From assembly GCF_007860135.1 (NCBI RefSeq), contig NZ_SJPV01000001.1:232839-296838 (forward strand): DNA of 64,000 nt, in the 5' to 3' direction. The DNA comes from Novipirellula artificiosorum. GTDB taxonomy: Bacteria > Planctomycetota > Planctomycetia > Pirellulales > Pirellulaceae. The notes under the pieces were generated by a model that saw only the letters and a program-made list of their open reading frames with translations, had not been told where the DNA came from and did no database searches. Both the position numbers and the translations under genes were made by a program. Shown in pieces: positions 56,089 through 64,000 of the stretch (positions are counted from its first letter, which is position 1; each line of letters begins with the position of its first letter).

Positions 56089-59000
56089 ATGAATCAACAT
56101 GTAGCATTCTTGAACGAAGTGCGAGACGACCGAAGCGACCTTGCACGTGTGTTACAGAAACACAAAGGGATTCGGCGAACAGTTGAAGACCTTTATCCCG
56201 ACAATGCTCATTTTATTTATGAGCTACTGCAGAACGCGGAGGATAAGGGGGCGACAAAAGCGTCATTTACTCTCACGCAAGATCGTCTGGTTTTTGAACA
56301 CAACGGAGAGCCGTTCACCGCAGATGATGTTTGGGGCATCACCGACATTGGGGAGGGCACGAAAGCAACCGACAAGGAGAAAATCGGGTGTTTCGGAATT
56401 GGATTTAAGGCCGTTTTCGCGTACACCGACTCACCAGAGATTTACTCGCCAACATTTTGTTTTCAGATCGACCAACTCGTTCTGCCAAGCGAATTGCCAA
56501 GTGACTCATCTTTGGGCAAGACGACTCGATTTGAGTTTCCATTCAACAGCAGCAAGAAATCTCCGCAGGATGCCTACGACGAAATCCAGACGCGTTTGGA
56601 CGAATTATCGGAGGTGACACTTCTCTTTCTTTCATGCGTCGAAGAAATCCGCTGGGGAAGCACAGTCGTTCGTCGAATTCAGCATTCAGAGACGCATTAC
56701 GAAGTACGTAAGGAGATCTCGAACCATGTGGTTGAGAGTAGCCATTTCCTGCGATTCTCGGAGTTGGTGACTGGACTGCACAAACAGCATGTCAGGCTTG
56801 CATATCCACTTCGGTTCATAAAGGAAGTGACTTCGTTCAATTCGAAGAAGCCACTTCACCGGCAAATGCAAATTATTGGTGCGGAAACGGGGATTGTTGC
56901 GGTCTCATTTCCATGTGCGAAAGAGGCATCGGGTTTGCGGTTTCATTTACACGCACCATTTGTTCCTGAACTGAGCAGAGCCAGCGTGAAGGAGACAGTC
57001 GCAAACGAGCCGTTGTTCGAGCAGTTGGCACGGTTGTCGGCATCGTCGCTGCACTCGATTCGAGATTTGCGGCTGCTTACGGCTGACTTCCTTGGCGTAA
57101 TGCCAAACTCCAAAGAGACGTTGCCAGAACGCTACCACATATTTCGTGCTGCGATTATCAACGAGATGGATTCTGAGGCACTTACACCTACGTTTAATAA
57201 GGGCCATGCGCCTGCATCGCAGTTGCTTCAAAGCAAGGCATCTCTAAAGTTGTTGCTGACCAAAGATGACATTCGCTTTCTTCTTGACCTTGACGACGAC
57301 GAGTCTTACGAGTGGGCAGTTGGTGCATCACAGAAGAACAGCCTACAAGATCATTTCCTTGATTCCCTTGACCTGAGGGATTGGGGGGCAGACGATTTTG
57401 TTGAATTCCTGACAACTAACGCGACTCGTTACTCATGGCGGGAGCCGAACGAGTCATTTCTGGAATGGCTGAACGGCAAACCTGATGACTGGATGCAAGC
57501 TTTTTACGCGGCTCTTTACACCGAAGTGGAGCCGACCGGAGCTTTTGCGCAGTTCAAATCATTGACGATCGTTAGGCAAAGCGATGGTACGTTAGGCGTC
57601 GGCGGCGAGTCCTATTTTCCGAGTGATGGTGTTCAGCATGACGAGACCCTTCCGCGTGTTGCGGAAGGAGTCTACACATCAGGGAAGACCAAGAAGCAAC
57701 AAGAAGCTGCCAAAAAGTTTCTTGAGCACATTGGAGTGCGAGAGGTCGGAGAAGCTGAAGAAATTGAGGCCATTCTAAAGCTGCGGTACGATGGTGACGA
57801 GATCGAACCCAAAAAGGGCGATCTGAAAAGGTTTGTCGCTCTCGTCGAAACGGAGCCGAAGAGGGCAAGTCTCTTCAAGGATTACTCCATTTTTGAATGT
57901 GAAGATGGTGATTGGGCGAATGCGTCAGATATCTATCTTGATTCCCCGTTCAGGGAGACAGGACTATCTGCCTATTACGATGCTTTAGGCGACAAAGCCG
58001 AACGCTACCCGCTTGCATCGAACTACAGCACGATTGGGATTGGCAAAAAACGAATCGCAAAGTTTGCTGAAGCCGTCGGTGTACAAACCACTTTACGTCC
58101 GACAATGACGAGCTGCACTCACAATCCGTCATGGAACTATCTTTGCATGGTCCCCGGAGAACGGTTTACATCCTCTGGAATGGATCGCGACTTCAAAATC
58201 GTTCGCCTAAAGGAGTTGTTGAAGTCGCCGTCCATTGACCTTGCACGTTTGATATGGCGGACGATGTGCGACTTGCCCAGCTCTCCAAACTACCTGATAG
58301 CGAGCTATCGGATGAATGCAGCCAATGGCTCGCGTAACGCCAAATCTCAACTAGTTCACACCCTTGTGAAATGCGAATGGGTGCCACAAAAAGGCGGGGG
58401 CTTCGTTAAGCCACAGGATGCTTCGGCAGAAATGTTGCCGGATGGTTTCCCTTTTGATTCCGGCTCCAATTGGCTGAAGGCTGTGGAGTTCGGTTGTGGT
58501 GACCAAAAAAAGTCGGAGGAACGGCGTCAACAACAAGCAACCGCCTCCAAATTAGGAGTCTCGATCGAAGACATCGAGTTCATTAAGTGTAACGCTGCCG
58601 AGTTCGAACAATTCCGTCAGGCGATGGAGAACCGAGCTGCTCGGGGACAGGCAATTGATGAGTCGGAGTCACGCAATCGCGAGAGACGCAAACGCAAACT
58701 CAAGGAACGTCGCGAGAAAGCGCCGATTAAGGAGAGCGTCAAAAAACTGCGGTCGGTCCCGAGCCACTCACGGTCCGAGATCGATCGTCAGGCATTGTTT
58801 GATTTCTATTTCGATGAAGAAGACGAATCCGTCTTCTGTCAGATTTGCCTCGATGCAATGCCTTTCGTCAAACGCAACGGCGAAGATTGCGGCGAATGCG
58901 TCTATTTGTTGACGGAGAAGTGGGCCGACGCCAATGACTACGAATTGAAGGTGATGACACCTTTGAACCTTGTGCTATGCCCAGTTTGCAGCGAAATCTA

Positions 59001-59205
59001 TCGAGACTATGTGCATAAAGACCTCGGAAAGCAAACAGAGCTTTTCGACCACCTAACGAACGGGCACGACTCTGATTTCGTGGTTTGTGGCTCGGATGTG
59101 CGCAGAGACCAAAAGGGGAGTGTGCTTCATATCAATGAAACGCATCTGGGAGATATTCGCGATTGTCTTCTGCATGACGGCAATGATGAGGTGGACGAAG
59201 ACTGA
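56089..59205 (+). CDS. GHKL/Hsp90-like ATPase with degenerate HNH-like tail
   Basis: A 1038-residue protein starting four bases after the helicase stop. The N-terminal ATPase has the N box FIYELLQNAEDKGAT near residue 43, DIGEGTKATDKEKIG near 86 and GIGFKAVF near 104, as in sacsin-like/NOV ATPases. A long middle region is without recognised domains. Residues about 830-900 are charged coiled-coil. The C-terminus has FCQICLDAMPF near 916 and LNLVLCPVCSEIYRDYVH near 965, an HNH-like zinc scaffold in which the usual catalytic histidines are hard to place. Such ATPases are found in several phage-defence loci. Confidence 0.7.
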   Translation: MNQHVAFLNEVRDDRSDLARVLQKHKGIRRTVEDLYPDNAHFIYELLQNAEDKGATKASFTLTQDRLVFEHNGEPFTADDVWGITDIGEGTKATDKEKIGCFGIGFKAVFAYTDSPEIYSPTFCFQIDQLVLPSELPSDSSLGKTTRFEFPFNSSKKSPQDAYDEIQTRLDELSEVTLLFLSCVEEIRWGSTVVRRIQHSETHYEVRKEISNHVVESSHFLRFSELVTGLHKQHVRLAYPLRFIKEVTSFNSKKPLHRQMQIIGAETGIVAVSFPCAKEASGLRFHLHAPFVPELSRASVKETVANEPLFEQLARLSASSLHSIRDLRLLTADFLGVMPNSKETLPERYHIFRAAIINEMDSEALTPTFNKGHAPASQLLQSKASLKLLLTKDDIRFLLDLDDDESYEWAVGASQKNSLQDHFLDSLDLRDWGADDFVEFLTTNATRYSWREPNESFLEWLNGKPDDWMQAFYAALYTEVEPTGAFAQFKSLTIVRQSDGTLGVGGESYFPSDGVQHDETLPRVAEGVYTSGKTKKQQEAAKKFLEHIGVREVGEAEEIEAILKLRYDGDEIEPKKGDLKRFVALVETEPKRASLFKDYSIFECEDGDWANASDIYLDSPFRETGLSAYYDALGDKAERYPLASNYSTIGIGKKRIAKFAEAVGVQTTLRPTMTSCTHNPSWNYLCMVPGERFTSSGMDRDFKIVRLKELLKSPSIDLARLIWRTMCDLPSSPNYLIASYRMNAANGSRNAKSQLVHTLVKCEWVPQKGGGFVKPQDASAEMLPDGFPFDSGSNWLKAVEFGCGDQKKSEERRQQQATASKLGVSIEDIEFIKCNAAEFEQFRQAMENRAARGQAIDESESRNRERRKRKLKERREKAPIKESVKKLRSVPSHSRSEIDRQALFDFYFDEEDESVFCQICLDAMPFVKRNGEDCGECVYLLTEKWADANDYELKVMTPLNLVLCPVCSEIYRDYVHKDLGKQTELFDHLTNGHDSDFVVCGSDVRRDQKGSVLHINETHLGDIRDCLLHDGNDEVDED

Positions 59206-59240
59206 CCGCCTATGAGGGCGATATCACATAAGGATGGGCA

Positions 59241-60881
59241 ATGATCAAGGCAATTGAACTCGAAAACTTCAAGGCGTTTGGAGAACGATGTCGCATTGAA
59301 TTTGCGCCGATCACTCTGATCTTTGGAGAGAACAGTGCCGGTAAGAGTTCGATTCTCCAGTCGCTGAATCTGTTGAAGCAGTCGAGGGAAAGTCGGGACA
59401 AAGGTGCATTGATACTTCCGCGCACAGACGGCGGCATCGTCGATCTCGGCGGATTCAGGGAAATGGTCTTCGATCACGACCTGAACCGTAACGTTTCCAT
59501 CCGAGTTGACGTGGCTGAACCCGGACCTCGTGGTCGTCATCGTCCCGACGCGGCGTCTAATGGAAGTTCTGATGATTTCATCGGGTTTGAAGTCGCTTTC
59601 AATCGACCAACGGACATTCAAAATGTTCAACTTGAGTCCCTGACTCTGCACTCGTCGGAGGTGTCGGAGCTTGTTGCAGAGTTTCGACCGTTTGCATTGG
59701 ATATTGCTGAACAACGAAAACTGTCTCGCGATTCGATGCAATTGCGAGGGATACGAAGTGATCGTGTCTCTGAGGTTACCGCTGCGAAATGCAGTTCTCT
59801 GACAAGTGAGCCCTCTTTCTGGCATGAGATATTCGAGCGAACAAAAAGGCGTTCTGACAAAATCGCAACAGAACTTTTGCAACTCCAGTCTGAAGGTCAG
59901 GAAGCTCCGCAGCAACGATCACTGTTTAACGACGACGAAGATGATCGACAGGTATGGTTGACTCAGATCGCTGACGCGATTCGATTCTACGAATCTGATT
60001 TCGCAATTGACACATTCACTGAACGCATGATGCGTGCGGAACTGCAGACCGTTGTCGCCTTGGATGGTTTTATGCCGCTGCCCATCCGGCGACGAGAGTT
60101 AGGTGGACTCCCGGAACTAGAAACATTTCGGCGTTTCGGTCCCACACGGCTGCGAATGAAAGAGCTAACGCTAGATCTGATGTCTTTTGCCGTTGATTGC
60201 GGACGACGACTGGAATCGGTTCTGGACAACATCTATCCCATGGGGCCTTTCCGCCGACCACCAGAGCGATGGTACATCTTCACGGGGACAAGTCCGCAAG
60301 GTGTTGGCTATCGCGGTGACCTGCTTCCCGATCTGCTGTTTCGCAGACCGGAAATTGTCGAGGAAACAAATCAATGGTTGGACAAGCTTGAAATTGGGTA
60401 TCACATCAATGTGCAGTCCGTTGGCGACAGGTCTCGTGACTTATTTGAGGTGCGTCTGATCGACCAAAGACGTGGCGGCAAGGTGGATGTTGCATTGTCG
60501 GATGTAGGATTCGGAATCAGCCAAATCCTGCCGTTCATCGTTCAGAGTCTCGCTGGTGAAAAACAGATCATCACGATCGAACAGCCGGAAGTTCACATTC
60601 ACCCAAGATTGCAGGCAGATCTTGGTGATTTGTTGGCAACAACCATCAAGGAGCCGCGCGGCCATCGTTACATCGTCGAAACGCACAGCGAGCATCTGGT
60701 GCTGAGGATGCAGCGACTCGTGCGTGAAGGCCAATTGACCCCGGATGATGTTTCGATCCTCTATGTCAGTCGTGGGCCAAATGGTTCCCGTGTTGAGCGT
60801 CTACGTCTTGATGAAGACGGCGATTTCATGGATGACTGGCCCGGCGGATTCTTTCCTGAACGTCTTCGTGAGTTGATGTGA
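59241..60881 (+). CDS. DUF3696-type AAA/ABC ATPase
   Basis: A 546-residue ATPase of the SMC/OLD-like kind. It begins IKAIELENFKAFGERC; Walker A is FGENSAGKSSILQ near residue 31. Walker B is IITIEQPEVHIHPRLQ near 445, followed by IVETHSEHLVLR. The end, RLDEDGDFMDDWPGGFFPERL, is the DUF3696 signature. These ATPases are usually encoded with a partner effector; here that is the gene starting ten bases downstream. Confidence 0.75.
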   Translation: MIKAIELENFKAFGERCRIEFAPITLIFGENSAGKSSILQSLNLLKQSRESRDKGALILPRTDGGIVDLGGFREMVFDHDLNRNVSIRVDVAEPGPRGRHRPDAASNGSSDDFIGFEVAFNRPTDIQNVQLESLTLHSSEVSELVAEFRPFALDIAEQRKLSRDSMQLRGIRSDRVSEVTAAKCSSLTSEPSFWHEIFERTKRRSDKIATELLQLQSEGQEAPQQRSLFNDDEDDRQVWLTQIADAIRFYESDFAIDTFTERMMRAELQTVVALDGFMPLPIRRRELGGLPELETFRRFGPTRLRMKELTLDLMSFAVDCGRRLESVLDNIYPMGPFRRPPERWYIFTGTSPQGVGYRGDLLPDLLFRRPEIVEETNQWLDKLEIGYHINVQSVGDRSRDLFEVRLIDQRRGGKVDVALSDVGFGISQILPFIVQSLAGEKQIITIEQPEVHIHPRLQADLGDLLATTIKEPRGHRYIVETHSEHLVLRMQRLVREGQLTPDDVSILYVSRGPNGSRVERLRLDEDGDFMDDWPGGFFPERLRELM

Positions 60882-60890
60882 GGGAATGGC

Positions 60891-61874
60891 ATGATTGTTA
60901 GCGCAGTGGCTGATCCAACAGCCTTTGGACCAAAGGGAATCACCGACGAGTTGTCGAAGCGGGAAGCGATCGCGTTTCTCAGTGGAATCATCTCGAACGG
61001 AGTGTTGCTGGATGAACCGACCAAGGAACTGCTTCGACTTGCGATCAGCGAAGTATCCCAGCTTGGGACGAACATGGGACAACGGATTCAGTTGCTATTG
61101 CTGGAGATCAAGAAGCAGCACAAGAAGTTTGTTGTAACGTGCGACCGGACCCGTTGGCAGCAACAACCGACGACGACCATTCCAGAAAAGTGTTCGGCAC
61201 TAGCGGTGAATTTGAAAGCGGACGTTGTTGTCACACAGCCATCGAATCTGGCAGCTGTGCGGGCAGCGACGGGCGCGGCTGCTGAGGTTTGTCTTCTTGC
61301 TGATGCAAGTCAGAGCAATTACGAGGCATCGCGAAACCGGTTATTGCAGATTCACAAGCCGCTGGATGAGCTGACACCTGCCGAAATCGAGGAGTTTGTC
61401 GGCAGAGCGGTCAAATATGCATCGACGATCCGTTTCTTCGATTTTCGAATGATCGGGTCTCCGAAGCGAACAACAAAATACGTTGCCGGGATGCAGTTTT
61501 TTATCACGATTTGGGAAAAGTGGTGCGTTGCGGGGGAACCTGCATCGCGACGTGTCGAAGTCTACACGTTGGGCAACACAACAACTCTCAAGGGCTTCAT
61601 CAGTGGAACTGATGCAGACGCATTGCTTGCATCGCACATTCAGGCCCCACTTAATGCTGCGACTTCGGCCACAGTTTATCGGTTTGTCAAAGAAGACCGT
61701 CACCCAGCCATCTTCCATGCTCGTGGGTTTGAAGCTCGGCTGAGGGCATTCACAATTGATCCCGGTTTTGATGCTGTCGATACCGGTGGAGCGATTCGGC
61801 GGTGCCTATTGAAAGCTGACCTCGCTGCCGAGAGCCACTTCGCCGATTGCCGCAAGCTCAAGGACTTGCCGTAA
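60891..61874 (+). CDS. Unknown partner of the DUF3696 ATPase
   Basis: A 327-residue protein, ten bases after the ATPase stop, so probably made together with it. The first 90 residues (FLSGIISNGVLLDEPTKEL) could be a PIN-like or Rossmann-type domain. The C-terminal half starts with ASTIRFFDFRMIGSPKRTTK and resembles the small domain found after PLD-like or MIT proteins; I do not see a full HKD motif. Genes in this position in DUF3696 pairs tend to be effectors, but the activity here is open. Confidence 0.5.
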   Translation: MIVSAVADPTAFGPKGITDELSKREAIAFLSGIISNGVLLDEPTKELLRLAISEVSQLGTNMGQRIQLLLLEIKKQHKKFVVTCDRTRWQQQPTTTIPEKCSALAVNLKADVVVTQPSNLAAVRAATGAAAEVCLLADASQSNYEASRNRLLQIHKPLDELTPAEIEEFVGRAVKYASTIRFFDFRMIGSPKRTTKYVAGMQFFITIWEKWCVAGEPASRRVEVYTLGNTTTLKGFISGTDADALLASHIQAPLNAATSATVYRFVKEDRHPAIFHARGFEARLRAFTIDPGFDAVDTGGAIRRCLLKADLAAESHFADCRKLKDLP

Positions 61875-61906
61875 TTCTGCATAACACATACGCCGCTTTG
61901 TTACTT

Positions 61907-61922
61907 CACAAAATCGTTTGTG
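61907..61922. promoter_or_regulatory. Palindrome CACAA-N6-TTGTG upstream of P3
   Basis: CACAA (61907-61911) and TTGTG (61918-61922), 101-116 bases before the P3 -24 element. Same arms and spacing as the site before P2. Confidence 0.5.
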
Positions 61923-62021
61923 TTTCTTGAGCTACGTTTGGCACCGGTGGAATTTTTGTTGCCGCGTTAAAGCGTGCAGTTACAACAAGTTGCGGCTCAT
62001 CCGAAAATCCCAGATCACGTA

Positions 62022-62037
62022 CGGCACACTCGTTGCT
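62022..62037 (+). promoter_or_regulatory. Sigma54 promoter P3
   Basis: CGGCACACTCGTTGCT matches GGCAC-N5-TTGCW, with GG and GC ten bases apart; only the first T of TGGCAC is changed. A start near 62048 rules out the TTG at 62033 as start codon. Confidence 0.65.
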
Positions 62038-62086
62038 TTACATCCCTTTCATGATCAACCCAGAAACAAATGAAAAGGGAAACAAC

Positions 62087-63391
62087 ATGTCAGTTCAATT
62101 CGCCGCCAACGAAGTCATCTCGGATCTCGACCTTAACCTCGTCATCACTGATCGCAACATTCTGTCGTACCTTGCTCAGTTCGACGACGAAGATACACGC
62201 TCGGAAAAAGCAGTTGAGGCACTAAAGGTCGGCGTGATTGCCATTCAGTCTGCCAGTCCAACCTTAGACACGACGGTTGTCCAAACCCACTTTGGTGATC
62301 TTGAGTCACAGATGCGTGATTCGTTGACGACGTTTCAGCGCGACGTGAAAGGCGACCTAACGCGATACTTTGCCGATGGCGAAGGGATTGTCCCGAAATC
62401 CATCGAGGACTTTTTCGGAGAATCAGGGAAACTTGCCAGTACGTTCCAGCGGTTCTTTGATCCTGAAGATGGGCGACTGTCGCAGCTCATCCGATGTCAG
62501 ATTGGACCTGATAGCTCCTTCGGGAAATCACTGGACCCGGAAAACAAGCAAGGTGTCATTGCAGTCCTCGAAGCAAGAGTGCAAGAGTTGGTTGAAGCCA
62601 AGTTGGATGACGTTCTGAAGGAGTTTTCGCTGGACGAAGATGGTTCCGCGATGAGCCGTATGCAGTCACTGCTTTCGACCTCGTTCGAGAAAATCAACAG
62701 GGCGCTGGGCCATATCGACGGCACGGCAGAAGAATCCGAGAAGGGTCACGTCAAAGGCATTCGGTTTGAAAAAGAACTTTACGATGACTTCTTTGTGAAT
62801 CAGTGTGTGAATCTCGATGACGAGCCTGCACTTGTCCGAGGGAAACCCGGATTCATCGACGGCTGCAAAACGGGTGACCTGCTCGCAACGCTTGGTGAAA
62901 CCACCGGGGCACCGGGTGAAAACATTGTGGTCGAAGTCAAAGAAAAGTCTGTCCGCTTTAAGGATGCTATCGACGAGTTGCAGGAGGCCAAACGGAATCG
63001 CCGGGCATCTATCGGCATCTACGTTTTCGCCAAGGGGCATGAGCCTGATGAAGTTGGTGACTTTCGCCGTGTCGGCGAAGACTACTATTGCACCGTGGAC
63101 CGCGATGAGCTTCGGTGTGGCCGGGCGTTGACCTACTTTGATGCTGCCTACAAGATCGCACGGACAATGGTGGTCGCAGCCGCGCGAAAAGACTCCGTCG
63201 AAGAGGTCGATCTGAAGTTCATTGAGGAACAGGTGGATTCACTAATCGCATGGTCTGACCGAATCGAAGACATGTCCACCAAGGCACGGACTATTCAGAA
63301 AAGTGGCCGACTAATCGAAGAGGTTGCCACCGATCTGAAAGCCGAGTTCGACCGAAGGCTGAAAGACATTCAAAAAGCCATTCGCTGTTAG
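62087..63391 (+). CDS. Putative PD-(D/E)xK nuclease-domain protein
   Basis: A 434-residue protein from the ATG at 62087, chosen because P3 starts transcription near 62048 and AAGGGAAA precedes it. The N-terminal 230 residues are helical and charged. At about 220-310 lies a restriction-endonuclease-like block, RFEKELYDDFF, then TGDLLATLG, then ENIVVEVKEKS, which fits D...E-x-K. A C-terminal helical tail follows. It is alone after P3 and may be the effector of the cluster. Nuclease activity is inferred from the pattern only. Confidence 0.55.
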   Translation: MSVQFAANEVISDLDLNLVITDRNILSYLAQFDDEDTRSEKAVEALKVGVIAIQSASPTLDTTVVQTHFGDLESQMRDSLTTFQRDVKGDLTRYFADGEGIVPKSIEDFFGESGKLASTFQRFFDPEDGRLSQLIRCQIGPDSSFGKSLDPENKQGVIAVLEARVQELVEAKLDDVLKEFSLDEDGSAMSRMQSLLSTSFEKINRALGHIDGTAEESEKGHVKGIRFEKELYDDFFVNQCVNLDDEPALVRGKPGFIDGCKTGDLLATLGETTGAPGENIVVEVKEKSVRFKDAIDELQEAKRNRRASIGIYVFAKGHEPDEVGDFRRVGEDYYCTVDRDELRCGRALTYFDAAYKIARTMVVAAARKDSVEEVDLKFIEEQVDSLIAWSDRIEDMSTKARTIQKSGRLIEEVATDLKAEFDRRLKDIQKAIRC

Positions 63392-63398
63392 GTTTCCA

Positions 63399-63677
63399 TT
63401 ACGATGCAGAATCCAAAGCCCTGAACTTTTCCATCAATTCATCGATGTCAAAATCTTCATTAGTGTCGATCCCCAGAGCTTCTTTCGCCATCGTTTCGGG
63501 CCAAAACTCTGAACACTCGAAGATTGGCAGGAGAAGTGCTTCGGCAAGGTGAGGATTGTCGTTCAGCAGGTCACTCATTGCCCGTTGCGCGGCATAAATC
63601 ACACCGTCGTTAAGGTGCTCAACAACGCAAGTCAGAAGCCTTCGTCGCTTTTCGATTTCATTATTGACGTTATCCAT
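63399..63677 (-). CDS. Small acidic protein, convergent with the putative nuclease gene
   Basis: A 92-residue soluble protein. The C-terminus (TNEDFDIDELMEKFRALDSAS) is repeated, with changes, in a fragment 410 bases further right, so the locus held at least two related copies. It converges on the putative nuclease gene with seven bases between stops. Such small paralogues next to toxins are sometimes immunity proteins, but nothing proves it here. Confidence 0.5.
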   Translation of the reverse strand: MDNVNNEIEKRRRLLTCVVEHLNDGVIYAAQRAMSDLLNDNPHLAEALLLPIFECSEFWPETMAKEALGIDTNEDFDIDELMEKFRALDSAS

Positions 63678-63809
63678 AGAACTCTCTTTTTTGACTCAAA
63701 ACTGATTTGGAAATGCCGAGAGTCTCGGCTGCTGTGAATCTCTTCATTAGCCAAGCCCAGTTCGACCCCGACTCAAAAGCACAAAAGGCAAATCACTGCT
63801 AGGATTGAC

Positions 63810-63920
63810 CTAAGAAGCCGATTTCAATGCCTCGAATTTCTCTATCAGCTCATCAAGTTCAAAATCTTCGTTTGGGACCGTCCGCAAATAAAGTATCGAA
63901 CTGCTATAGGAGAAAAACAC
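63810..63920 (-). pseudogene. Fragment of a second copy of the small acidic protein
   Basis: The last 22 codons (VPNEDFELDELIEKFEALKSAS) match the end of the protein at 63399. Upstream of them the frame no longer resembles it and meets a stop just before GTG at 63920. It is probably the 3' remnant of a tandem duplicate. Confidence 0.55.
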
Positions 63921-64000
63921 CTATTTCGTCGATAATGCGTTGATGCAAGACGCACATATTATTGAAGGACTAGAACTTAAGTTTAATTCTCTCGTCGGGG

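Noticed and set aside
61937..61962. TGGCACC followed by TTGCC as another sigma54 site
   Set aside because: GG and GC are about twice too far apart.
62033..62086. TTG start and 18 extra codons for the putative nuclease
   Set aside because: The TTG is part of the P3 -12 element and upstream of the predicted transcription start.

Overview
The window looks like a chromosome segment of a planctomycete of the Rhodopirellula/Pirellulaceae type, carrying the left part of a large genomic island. The lineage call is inference. It rests on a secreted VWA protein with a secretin-like STN domain and a Gly-Gly-Met tract, a DUF5658-type membrane protein, a multi-S1 protein with a long Pro/Ala-rich N-terminus, an integrase of a type I associate with planctomycetes, and many GTG/TTG starts.

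Positions 1-23.4 kb are core chromosome. They hold a VWA-domain protein running off the left edge, an anti-sigma-like membrane protein, two glycosyltransferase-type genes, an S1-domain RNA-binding protein, a methyltransferase-like protein, a Na/Pi cotransporter with a PhoU-like tail, two divergent phosphohexomutases, biosynthetic arginine decarboxylase (speA), an A-type Fe-S carrier and the tmRNA gene ssrA (tag ADESFAMAA). Between the DUF5658-type gene and the first phosphohexomutase is a small unannotated transcription unit on the minus strand: promoter, very strong ribosome binding site, 13-codon ORF, hairpins and terminator.

The island begins at the 3' end of ssrA, a classic integration site, and runs past the right edge; I saw no attR. 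Next to the junction are four GGGTGCC repeats and an atypical tyrosine-recombinase-like integrase. After three cargo genes comes a minus-strand module (28.0-34.1 kb) of plasmid/ICE-type genes: serine recombinase, ArdC-type antirestriction protein, PP2A-like phosphatase, P-loop ATPase, DUF6927-like and other small proteins. It contains eleven copies of a 16-bp element (consensus TRRCGGACACCRRCTA); a twelfth faces the other way in front of the next gene. In six copies the first three bases are also the stop codon of the preceding gene.

From 34.4 kb to the right end lies what appears to be a regulated defence cluster. It starts with a sigma54-dependent activator with an RtcR/CARF-like N-terminus. 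Three sites fit the sigma54 -24/-12 consensus with exact spacing (36081, 44622, 62022), and each heads one transcription unit. P1 precedes a complete type I restriction-modification operon (hsdR, hsdM, hsdS) plus two unknown genes. P2 precedes a small Lys/Ala-rich protein and then a long run of tightly packed genes: an HsdR-like protein with a preserved nuclease motif but ruined helicase motifs; a giant HsdM-TRD-zinc-ATPase fusion; an ATPase with a HEPN-like tail; a SNF2 helicase; a GHKL/Hsp90-like ATPase with a degenerate HNH-like zinc tail; a DUF3696-type ATPase; and an unknown partner. P3 precedes a putative PD-(D/E)xK nuclease. P2 and P3 share an upstream palindrome CACAA-N6-TTGTG, a candidate activator site. 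The working model, inference only, is that the CARF-type activator senses an infection-related ligand and switches on the whole cluster through sigma54. The P2/P3 gene set does not match any defence system I know and is the best candidate for something undescribed.
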